From NCBI GenBank assembly GCA_026397495.1, contig JAPLUS010000185.1:1-7658 (forward strand): DNA of 7,658 nucleotides, given 5' to 3'. The notes below the pieces were generated by a model. That model was not told where the DNA came from, did no database searches, and saw nothing but the letters and a program-made list of their open reading frames with translations. The translations under genes were made by a program, and so were the position numbers. Source of the stretch: Candidatus Zixiibacteriota bacterium. GTDB lineage: Bacteria > Zixibacteria > MSB-5A5 > GN15 > PGXB01. Positions 1 to 5,538 of this stretch are shown piece by piece (position 1 is the stretch's first letter; every line of letters starts with the position of its first letter).

Positions 1-240
1 ACCTTTATGCCAACTCATCCCTAATTCTTGCAAGTTTATTAACTGCCTATCTAACAACTAATTAGTTATAAGATTAGCTTTTTGATTTTAATAAATAGAT
101 TCTGATTTTCTGCGAATTACGAATTTCTCGCAACAAATGGCTGATTTCGCTCGGGTATGGTTTCATTTTTGGGGCTATTGAAAAAGCTTCAGAAAAAGGG
201 GAAAAGCATATTTCTGGGAAAAATGTCATTGGAATTGTCA

Positions 241-259
241 TCCTGAACTTGATTCAGGA
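241..259. repeat. 7-bp perfect hairpin (TCCTGAA/TTCAGGA)
   Basis: TCCTGAA (241-247) and TTCAGGA (253-259) are perfectly complementary around a 5-nt loop. With the preceding gtca this resembles a short palindromic intergenic repeat that I associate with many environmental bacterial genomes. A degenerate relative may lie in inverse orientation at 7511-7533. There is no T-run after it, so it is not a typical intrinsic terminator. Confidence 0.55.
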
Positions 260-265
260 CCCCGC

Positions 266-281
266 CTCGCCTGCCGCCCGC
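266..281 (+). repeat. 16-bp direct repeat, first copy (pair at 335-350)
   Basis: The 16-mer ctcgcctgccgcccgc occurs identically at 266-281 and 335-350, 69 bp apart. The two copies bracket block B of the composite repeat and an AT-rich hairpin (CAATATT 307-313 with AATATTG 318-324). The second copy continues into the GC-rich hairpin at 350-366. This pattern fits insertion or duplication of short GC-rich palindromic units into the larger repeat. Confidence 0.6.
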
Positions 282-349
282 GTGTAATTCTTCACAGTTT
301 CGGTAACAATATTTTATAATATTGGCAACCAGGACTCGCCTGCCGCCCG

Positions 350-366
350 CCTGCCGGACGGGCAGG
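350..366. repeat. GC-rich hairpin CCTGCC/GGCAGG
   Basis: CCTGCC (350-355) pairs with GGCAGG (361-366) around the loop GGACG. It follows directly from the second 16-bp direct repeat and is much richer in GC than the surrounding AT-rich DNA, so it looks like a small mobile palindromic unit nested in the composite repeat. No T-tract follows. Confidence 0.55.
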
Positions 367-811
367 GTCGAGCAGGGACAAGCAGGAAGGATGCTGTTAT
401 CGATGCATAAGAGTTTAAAACAGGTTCTGACCAATAAATGGCAGAACCACAAGACTTCGTCTGGGGTTCTGCCCCACTTCAAACTAGATCTTAATTCTTG
501 TTTCTTTCCTACAATTCCCCCACATACCCCCACAGGTGACTAATGACGGACTTGATTGAAAAAGCATTAAAATATACAACAAATTTTTAGGTGTAAAGAA
601 TAATTATATTCCTCTCAACATGGAACCGAATTGCCTACGGAATAATGACTTATCTCAAATTGAATTCTATATAACTCCCTGAACAATATAAGTAGTGATA
701 TTATCATGTAGAGGGCTTGCAGAGTTCCGAACTTTTTCGTAATTTATAGCGAGTTCATTAGGATTAAATGAAGGTGAACGGTTTTTATTCGTAGAAATAT
801 TTTTGATCAAT

Positions 812-817
812 AAGGAG
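812..817 (+). promoter_or_regulatory. Ribosome binding site of the lyase gene
   Basis: AAGGAG lies 5 nt upstream of the ATG at 823. This near-consensus Shine-Dalgarno sequence fixes the start of the first gene of the cluster. The translation signal is intact even though the gene body is broken. Confidence 0.8.
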
Positions 818-822
818 TTGGA

Positions 823-1690
823 ATGACGGCAAAAAGAACCAGTATTCTTAAAAAGGCAATTATGGAAAAGCGGGCGGTGGTGGTGGTTGGATGTCACGAT
901 GCTTTCAGCGCTCGGATAATCGAGAAATGCGGATTCGAAGCAATCCAGATTTCTGGATATGGACTGGCGGCTTCCCTTTTGGGAAAACCCGATGTCGGCC
1001 TGGTACAAATGAAAGATGTTTTGGATATGACATGGAAGATTGCGCAGGCAGTTAAACTACCGGTGAGGGCCGATGTAGATACCGGCGGCGGTAATGCCGT
1101 GAATGCCGCGTGGATACCCGAGCGGTCGATGGCGAGGGGTATTGCCTGAAGAAATGGCCGGTAAGGTTAAGGCCTGTGCAGATGTCAGGGATAGATTTGA
1201 TAAAGATTTTATTGTTAATGCGAGGACGGACTCATATGCCCCGCACGGCCTGGGGGAGGCGATTCGCCGCGCCAATATCTATTTACAAGCGGGTGCCGAT
1301 CTGGCTTTCATCGATGGTATTAGGACGAGAGCCGATATTCAACGGGCGGTCAAAGAAGTGAAAGGGCCGCTTTCGGTCAATCTGATGGATGCCGTATCGG
1401 GAATGAAAACGGAACTGGTGCCAATCCCGGAATTGGCCAAATTGGGAGTCGGTCGTGTTTCCATACCGGTCGCTTCTATTATGGTTGCCCACAAAGCTAT
1501 GCTGAATTTCTTTAGGGCGCTCAAGGCGGCTCCCGATGGTATTCTTCCCGGGCAGACCCAGTGGGTTACTTCCTTTGAGGAATATACTGACGCGGTTCAG
1601 CTTAAAGAATACAAAGAGATGGAAGATAAATATCTTCCCGGAGAAAGACTCGAATCAAAATATAAAGGTGAGAAGAAAATTGTCGGCTGA
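823..1690 (+). pseudogene. Isocitrate lyase/PEP mutase-family lyase, disrupted by deletion and frameshift
   Basis: The family comprises Mg-dependent TIM-barrel enzymes (isocitrate lyase, 2-methylisocitrate lyase PrpB, 2,3-dimethylmalate lyase, PEP mutase) that mostly cleave a 2-hydroxy diacid to pyruvate or glyoxylate plus a short acid. The 5' part (823 to about 1122) encodes family hallmarks: GCHDAFSARI (residues 23-32), GYGLAAS (45-51), and the metal-binding ADVDTGGGN (83-91). It then runs to a stop at 1147-1149. The 3' part, shifted +1, resumes at GVLPEEM (codons from 1136) and continues through IVNARTDSY, AGADLAFIDG and LSVNLM to the stop at 1688-1690. From the DTG motif to EEM there are 79 nt; the PrpB layout as I recall it needs about 51 codons, so about 74 nt are missing, including the expected EDQ and K(K/R)CGH motif with the catalytic cysteine. 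Neither half should be active alone. The gene leads the cluster, 27 nt before the aconitase-like gene. Real mutation or assembly error cannot be separated here. Confidence 0.85.
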
Positions 1691-1717
1691 TTGTCGGCCA
1701 ACAAGAGGAATATTAAT

Positions 1718-3010
1718 ATGGGTATGACATACGTTCAAAAAGTTCTGGCCAAGGCCTGTGGTAAATCATTGGTGGCCCATGGAGATGTGGTTGAGCCGGA
1801 AGTGCATCTGGCGATGTCACACGAAAACGGTGCTCTGGTGATGAACCAGTTTGCTGAAATCTATAAAGACACCGGCATCGATGCAAAAATTTGGAACCCT
1901 GATAGAATAGCCATTATACTTGACCATCGTGTTCCGGCCGAGAGTTCTAAAACGGCTACTAACCAGAAAAAGATCAGGGAATTTGTTGCCAAACAGGGTA
2001 TCAAAAAATTCCATGATATTCGCGGCGATGAGGGCGGTATATGCCATCAGATCCTGCCTGAATATGGTTATGTCAGACCCGGTTATGTCGTCGTTGGCAC
2101 TGACAGCCATACCACCAGCCATGGTGCTCTGGGAGCCTTTGCCTTTGGAATTGGGGCCACTGAAATGGCCTCGGTTTGGGCCCTGGGTAATATTCTCAAT
2201 GTGGAAGTGCCGGGAACTATCAAAGTAAATGTCAATGGTAAATTCCCCGCCTATGTCGGAGCCAAAGACCTGATTTTATACCTGATTGGCAGACTTACGG
2301 CCGAAGGAGCCAATTTCAAGGTCCTGGAGTTTCATGGCGAAACAATCAGAAAAATGTCGACTTCAGGGAGATTGACCATCTGCAATATGTCGGTGGAAGC
2401 CGGAGCTACCAGCGGCATTGTCCCGCCAGACGAAGAGACTTTGAATTATTTGAAAAATATTGCCGGCATAAGGGGAAAAATTGAGATTTATGGGCCGGAT
2501 AAAGATGCCGAGTATGAGCAGGTGATAGATATTGATGTATCTCGGCTTGGTCCCCAGATAGCTTGCCCGCATACGGTGGACAATATCAAGCCGGTGGAGG
2601 AAGTGACCGGAAAGAAGGTGCAGCAGATAGTCATCGGATCGTGCACCAACGGACGGCTGGATGATCTTGAAACTGCGGCCAACATTCTCAAAGGGAAAAA
2701 AGTGGCTCTGGGAACCAGAATGCTGATTTTCCCGGCTTCATGGCGGATTTACCAGGAAGCTATGAAAAAAGGGTATCTTTCCATATTAGCCGAGGCGGGG
2801 GCTGTTATCTGTAATCCCGGTTGCGGCCCTTGTCTTGGTATTCACCAGGGCGCCCTTGGAGATCAGGAAACGGCCTTGGCTACCACCAATCGAAATTTTA
2901 AGGGAAGAATGGGTAATCCCAACGCCGAGGTCTATTTGTGTTCACCTGAGGTGGCCGCGGCGAGTGCTATAACCGGGGTAATCTCTGACCCAAGAGCGGG
3001 AGGTCGTTGA
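1718..3010 (+). CDS. Aconitase-family hydro-lyase large subunit (LeuC/HacA/DmdA-like)
   Basis: This is the 430-residue catalytic subunit of a two-subunit [4Fe-4S] dehydratase related to 3-isopropylmalate dehydratase, homoaconitase and dimethylmaleate hydratase. It would catalyse reversible hydration/dehydration of a 2-hydroxy di- or tricarboxylate in the cytoplasm. Visible motifs: GTDSHTTSHGA (residues 127-137), FGIGATEMA (143-151), cluster ligand C309 in IGSCTNGR, ligands C369 and C372 in NPGCGPCLG, and the C-terminal GRMGNPNAEV plus SPEVAAASAITG typical of the family. The length fits the LeuC2/HacA class. I chose ATG 1718 over the upstream TTG at 1691 because AGAGGA (1704-1709) sits 8 nt before it and TTG has no ribosome binding site. 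The small subunit starts 1 nt after its stop. No leuA or leuB is nearby, so leucine synthesis is not the obvious role; the lyase neighbour favours a dimethylmalate-like substrate. The family is certain, the substrate is not. Confidence 0.93.
   Translation: MGMTYVQKVLAKACGKSLVAHGDVVEPEVHLAMSHENGALVMNQFAEIYKDTGIDAKIWNPDRIAIILDHRVPAESSKTATNQKKIREFVAKQGIKKFHDIRGDEGGICHQILPEYGYVRPGYVVVGTDSHTTSHGALGAFAFGIGATEMASVWALGNILNVEVPGTIKVNVNGKFPAYVGAKDLILYLIGRLTAEGANFKVLEFHGETIRKMSTSGRLTICNMSVEAGATSGIVPPDEETLNYLKNIAGIRGKIEIYGPDKDAEYEQVIDIDVSRLGPQIACPHTVDNIKPVEEVTGKKVQQIVIGSCTNGRLDDLETAANILKGKKVALGTRMLIFPASWRIYQEAMKKGYLSILAEAGAVICNPGCGPCLGIHQGALGDQETALATTNRNFKGRMGNPNAEVYLCSPEVAAASAITGVISDPRAGGR
2998..3004 (+). 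promoter_or_regulatory. Ribosome binding site of the small subunit, inside the large-subunit gene
   Basis: GGGAGGT overlaps the last codons of the large-subunit gene and lies 7 nt before ATG 3012. With only 1 nt between the stop and the next start, the two subunits are very likely translationally coupled, which would balance their amounts. Confidence 0.75.
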
Positions 3011-3011
3011 A

Positions 3012-3509
3012 ATGGGAAAAGTTGTATTTAAAATAGGCAATGATGTTTCCACTGATATAATTTACCCGGGGAGATTTATGGCGACTTTACTGCCGACCGA
3101 AACTCCACAATATGCTTTCGCCGACGATGTTGAATTTAGCAAAAAATTAAGAGCCGGCGAAATACTGAAGGGAAGTATTGTAGTTGCCGGACAAAATTTT
3201 GGCTGTGGTTCCTCCCGTGAGCAGGCCGCATCATGTCTAAAAGGGTATGACCTGATCATTGTCGCCAGGCATTTCTCAAGAATTTTTCTGCAGAATTCCA
3301 TTAATCTCGGTCTTCAGACCATAATCTGCCCCGATATTGAGGCCGATGAAGGCAATGAACTTGAGATAGAACCGGAGTATGTTCAAAATAAAACAACCGG
3401 CGGAAAATTTAAAATTGTACCTTTGCCGAAAGCTCGTCAGGCAATTATCGATGCCGGCGGATTAGTCCCATACACCAAAGCTTTACTGCTGCGGAGAATG
3501 CAAAAGTAA
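3012..3509 (+). CDS. Aconitase-family hydro-lyase small subunit (LeuD/HacB/DmdB-like)
   Basis: This 165-residue swivel-domain subunit completes the dehydratase. It folds over the iron-sulfur active site of the large subunit and contributes substrate-binding residues. Family marks are GNDVSTDIIYPGRF (residues 9-22), the NFGCGSSREQA signature (62-72), and RIFLQNSINLGL (90-101). The length matches archaeal-type LeuD/HacB small subunits rather than the roughly 200-residue enterobacterial LeuD. The loop after PGR, which helps set substrate specificity in this family (YLRT in methanogen homoaconitase, YLV-type in isopropylmalate isomerase, from memory), reads FMAT here. It therefore matches neither exactly and leaves room for another substrate such as dimethylmalate. 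The gene starts 1 nt after the large subunit and ends 46 nt before the NAD(P) enzyme gene. It appears intact. Confidence 0.92.
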   Translation: MGKVVFKIGNDVSTDIIYPGRFMATLLPTETPQYAFADDVEFSKKLRAGEILKGSIVVAGQNFGCGSSREQAASCLKGYDLIIVARHFSRIFLQNSINLGLQTIICPDIEADEGNELEIEPEYVQNKTTGGKFKIVPLPKARQAIIDAGGLVPYTKALLLRRMQK

Positions 3510-3555
3510 GCCAGATCCTATATTTTTTGGGAAATCAATCAATAGGGAGATTCTT

Positions 3556-4536
3556 ATGCCGCTTCTCTTAACCCGCGATGATGTCATTGGTGTGCTTAAT
3601 ATGTTTGATTGTATGAAGGTGGTGGAAAAAGCCTTCGCCGAATTAGCCGCCGGCACGGCGGTGCTTCCGCTTCGCATCGGTATCACTCCGCCGGACGGTC
3701 TGGCGCTCTATATGCCGGCTTATCTCAAAGAAATGAATGCGCTGGCCTGTAAAATAGTCTCGGTCTACAAAAATAATCCCCTTAAGTTTAATTTGCCGAC
3801 AACCATTGGGAAAGTACTGCTTCAAGATCCGGGGACAGGGGAAGTGATTTGCATTATGGATGGCGGGTATCTTACGGCCGTTCGTACCGGCGCCGCCAGC
3901 GGAGTGGCAACTCAATATTTGGCACGGGCCGACAAGGGGCAGGTGGCCGGCATATTTGGAGCCGGGGTCCAGGCCAAAATGCAATTATGGGCCATGACCG
4001 TTGCCCGGCCAATTGCCTGTGCCTATGTTTATGATATCTCCAGTGCAACCACCGAAGCGTTTATTAAAGAGATGGGAGCCGAATTGAAGCTGGATATTAT
4101 TCCGGCGGATTCGCCCGGACAGATATTGGCCGAGTCTGATATAATCTGCACAGCATCTTCATCGGCGACGCCCCTTTTTGACGGCTCTCAGGTTCGTCCG
4201 GGGACGCATATCAACGGTATCGGCAGTCATACCCCCACTGCGCGCGAACTCGATACGACTATTATTAAACGGTCGAAAATAGTTGCCGACTCGTTTGAAG
4301 CCTGTCTGAAAGAAGCGGGAGATATAATGATTCCGATTCAAGAGGGGGTAATCAGGAAGGATGATTTATACGCCGAACTGGGTGAACTAATAACCGGCCG
4401 CAAGGCGGCGCGCACCAATGATTCCGAAATCACGCTTTTTAAATCCAATGGCTTGGCGATTCAGGATGTCGCAGCGGCAAAATTGGTCTATGAGAAGGCC
4501 AAAAAGGCCGGAATTGGAAAAGAGGTTACACTTTAA
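3556..4536 (+). CDS. Ornithine cyclodeaminase/mu-crystallin-family NAD(P)-dependent enzyme
   Basis: This is a 326-residue cytoplasmic member of the OCD/mu-crystallin family, which includes ornithine cyclodeaminase, archaeal alanine dehydrogenase, ketimine reductase and opine-type synthases. These act on amino or imino acids with a Rossmann-bound nicotinamide cofactor. Visible parts: K66 in LACKIVS and R110 in TAVRTGAAS, which bind substrate carboxylate in the family; the Rossmann loop FGAGVQA (134-140); and GTHINGIGSHTPTARELD (216-233). In ornithine cyclodeaminase the catalytic aspartate lies in a GGDCPGK-like stretch; here the aligned stretch is GSHTP, so the aspartate is replaced. That argues against ornithine cyclisation and for a dehydrogenase or imine-reductase role. 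ATG 3556 follows AGGGAGA (3544-3550) by 5 nt. Clustering with the dehydratase suggests reduction or amination of a keto acid linked to that pathway, but this is inference. Confidence 0.9.
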   Translation: MPLLLTRDDVIGVLNMFDCMKVVEKAFAELAAGTAVLPLRIGITPPDGLALYMPAYLKEMNALACKIVSVYKNNPLKFNLPTTIGKVLLQDPGTGEVICIMDGGYLTAVRTGAASGVATQYLARADKGQVAGIFGAGVQAKMQLWAMTVARPIACAYVYDISSATTEAFIKEMGAELKLDIIPADSPGQILAESDIICTASSSATPLFDGSQVRPGTHINGIGSHTPTARELDTTIIKRSKIVADSFEACLKEAGDIMIPIQEGVIRKDDLYAELGELITGRKAARTNDSEITLFKSNGLAIQDVAAAKLVYEKAKKAGIGKEVTL

Positions 4537-4565
4537 CGACTCAAATATTTAGAGGAGAATTTTTC

Positions 4566-5042
4566 ATGAAACATTTTCTGTTTTTTGCATTAGGCGGATT
4601 GCTCTTGCTGGCGACAGTAGCCCCTATGGCACAGGACCAGCCTAAGGAGAAGCCGTGGTTTGATATGCAAAACTGTGATTTCTGTAAGAATTTGATTAAA
4701 GACACCCTTCTTCTGCCCAATACGATTTGGGAGCATCATGATATTTCCAACGGCCTGATGATTGTTACTCTTGTCAAGCCGGAGTATATGGCATCATATA
4801 AAAAAGCTATGGATGATATGAGTAAAGTGGGTCAGGAGATGATGCAGGGGAAGCCGGTCAAGATGTGCGGGTTCTGTGAAGCATATGGAAAGCTTATTAT
4901 GGCCGGTGCTAAGATTGAAAATATTATGGGAGATTGGGGCGAGGTTACGTTGATTACATCAGACAAGCCGGAAACACTGATAATGATACGCGAATATGCC
5001 CAGTGCACCAGAGAAGAGCTGGCCAAAATGGCAAAGAAATAG
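4566..5042 (+). CDS. Small exported protein with two CxFC motifs, function unknown
   Basis: This 158-residue protein begins with a basic MKH and a hydrophobic segment (residues 4-19). Probable signal peptidase cleavage lies near residues 19-22 (TVA or APMA), so the mature part should be outside the cytoplasm; no lipobox cysteine is present. The mature part has five cysteines: C37 and C40 (CDFC), C101 and C104 (CGFC), and C147. The two evenly built CxFC pairs suggest a metal site or disulfide/redox pairs, perhaps two halves of one repeat fold. It is rich in Met (for example residues 82-100) and has HH at 57-58, which could also suit metal binding. GAGGAG (4552-4557) lies 8 nt before ATG 4566. 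It starts 29 nt after the OCD-family gene, so it is probably cotranscribed, although an exported protein is an odd partner for cytoplasmic enzymes. I do not recognise a named family. Confidence 0.85.
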   Translation: MKHFLFFALGGLLLLATVAPMAQDQPKEKPWFDMQNCDFCKNLIKDTLLLPNTIWEHHDISNGLMIVTLVKPEYMASYKKAMDDMSKVGQEMMQGKPVKMCGFCEAYGKLIMAGAKIENIMGDWGEVTLITSDKPETLIMIREYAQCTREELAKMAKK

Positions 5043-5094
5043 AGACATCATAGAGATTGAGCCATTCATAGTCTATTCAATGCCCGTCAACTAA

Positions 5095-5258
5095 GGGACT
5101 GTTGAAAAAGTCCCAAAATTTGGTTGCGGCGGGTCTTTGACGCGCAGTCAGTCCGCCTACGTGTACTACTTCAGGGTTTCGGTAACAAATCGGCGACATA
5201 TTGCAGTACTCGTAGTAAAGGTAGGGCGGAACCCCGGACGAAGTCTTGCGGTTCCGCC
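5095..5258. repeat. Composite palindromic repeat, copy 2
   Basis: This is the compact copy of the element at 171-473. Block A (5095-5114): GGGACT / gttgaaaa / AGTCCC, a 6-bp perfect stem. Block B (5160-5188): cgtgta...gtttcggtaacaa, 25 of 29 identical to copy 1. Block C (5225-5258): 9-bp perfect stem GGCGGAACC/GGTTCCGCC with a 16-nt loop holding an inner GGAC/GTCT stem; it is inverted relative to copy 1. Block A begins 52 nt after the stop of the exported-protein gene, so it might also act in 3' end formation, although no T-run follows on the plus strand. No open frame of interest is present. Confidence 0.72.
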
Positions 5259-5308
5259 AATTAAAGTCCGTTCTACCGTGTAAGACTATTTTATTACCAT
5301 TATTTCCG

Positions 5309-5453
5309 GGCAGACTAATGGTCATCAACTAATTAATTAGACAATCCCACATAGGTTAGCTGTGTCGAAAGCATCATCTTATACCTCCGACCACAATACT
5401 ATATCGTCAAAAACAATATGTCAATATAAATAGTTGATGACCATAAGTCTGCC
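5309..5453. mobile_element. MITE-like element with 23-bp terminal inverted repeats
   Basis: Bases 5309-5331 (ggcagactaatggtcatcaa plus cta) and 5431-5453 are reverse complements at 22 of 23 positions; the single mismatch is at 5317. They enclose 99 bp of AT-rich DNA with no reading frame, giving a 145-bp unit. This size and architecture match a non-autonomous miniature inverted-repeat element. I cannot see a clear target-site duplication: the flanks read tttccg on the left and gcgcac on the right. No transposase is in the window to mobilise it. Alternatively the arms could form a long cruciform or a stem-loop in RNA. Confidence 0.55.
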
Positions 5454-5485
5454 GCGCACAACATGATTTCATATCAAATCCATTT

Positions 5486-5532
5486 GTCGGGTTTCTCACT
5501 CGTTCACTTCGTTCACTGTTTCGAAACCTGAC
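5486..5532. repeat. 10-bp hairpin with a repeated loop
   Basis: GTCGGGTTTC (5486-5495) pairs with GAAACCTGAC (5523-5532) over 10 bp with one G-T pair. The loop contains a tandem repeat of CGTTCACT (5501-5508 and 5510-5517). The pattern looks like another family of intergenic palindrome. It lies between the MITE-like element and the gene remnant and may mark the place where that gene's 5' end was lost. Confidence 0.5.
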
Positions 5533-5538
5533 CTACAA

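Larger units (their letters stand above)
171..473. repeat. Composite palindromic repeat, copy 1
   Basis: Three blocks occur here in the same order as in copy 2 at 5095-5258. Block A (171-190) is a hairpin, GGGGCT / loop attgaaaa / AGCTTC. Block B (281-309) is a 29-nt stretch ending gtttcggtaacaa that matches 5160-5188 at 25 of 29 positions. Block C (440-473) is a hairpin with a perfect 9-bp stem GGCAGAACC/GGTTCTGCC and a 16-nt loop; its reverse complement matches 5225-5258 at 30 of 34 positions. Compared with copy 2, the gap between B and C carries extra GC-rich palindromic DNA (about 335-366), probably a nested insertion. No coding function is supported. It could be a REP/MITE-like element or a structured RNA. 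Confidence 0.7.
1..822. other. Non-coding, repeat-bearing leader region
   Basis: I find no convincing gene here. The open frames at 189-533 (minus) and 322-543 (plus) run through palindromic repeats and have low-complexity, non-domain translations. Bases 1-170 are AT-rich and show only a 12-bp perfect palindrome at 56-67. Bases 171-473 hold the composite repeat described separately. Bases 541-811 are AT-rich and show no stable structure that I can see; a promoter for the downstream cluster should lie in this stretch, but no good -35/-10 pair stands out. Confidence 0.7.

Noticed and set aside
266..350. CRISPR-like direct repeats
   Set aside because: There are only two copies of 16 bp with a 53-bp gap that is itself part of another repeat, and no cas gene is present.
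189..543. Open frames on both strands over 189-543
   Set aside because: They cross the palindromic repeats, have low-complexity translations rich in repeated Pro/Arg/Gly, and lack ribosome binding sites.
717..745. Possible promoter TTGCAG - 17 nt - TAATTT before the cluster
   Set aside because: Spacing is ideal, but both boxes match the sigma-70 consensus at only about three of six positions, which is not better than chance in AT-rich DNA.
667..1008. Minus-strand open frame overlapping the lyase start
   Set aside because: It is a shadow of the lyase coding sequence with no domain resemblance or ribosome binding site.
1110..1150. Programmed frameshifting in the lyase gene
   Set aside because: A frameshift alone cannot restore the roughly 25 codons that are missing, including the active-site motif. 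No slippery heptamer with a downstream structure is evident.
1103..1690. Second half of the lyase as an independent short gene starting at ATG 1103
   Set aside because: The first residues (MPRGYPSGRWR) do not resemble the family and simply translate the upstream gene out of frame. Family similarity begins only at GVLPEEM, and no ribosome binding site precedes 1103.
1691..1717. TTG start at 1691 for the large subunit
   Set aside because: There is no ribosome binding site upstream, the extra nine residues are unlike the family N-terminus, and AGAGGA is well placed for ATG 1718.
1718..3509. Plain leucine biosynthesis leuCD
   Set aside because: No leuA or leuB is nearby, the small-subunit loop is non-canonical, and the partner genes point elsewhere. 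It remains possible for the family but is not supported by context, so no leu symbols were given.
823..3509. Phosphonate biosynthesis (PEP mutase plus aconitase-like enzyme)
   Set aside because: The lyase lacks the stretch where the PEP-mutase EDKxxxxxNS motif would lie, and the remaining motifs resemble the C-C lyase branch. No phosphonopyruvate decarboxylase or other phosphonate gene is present.
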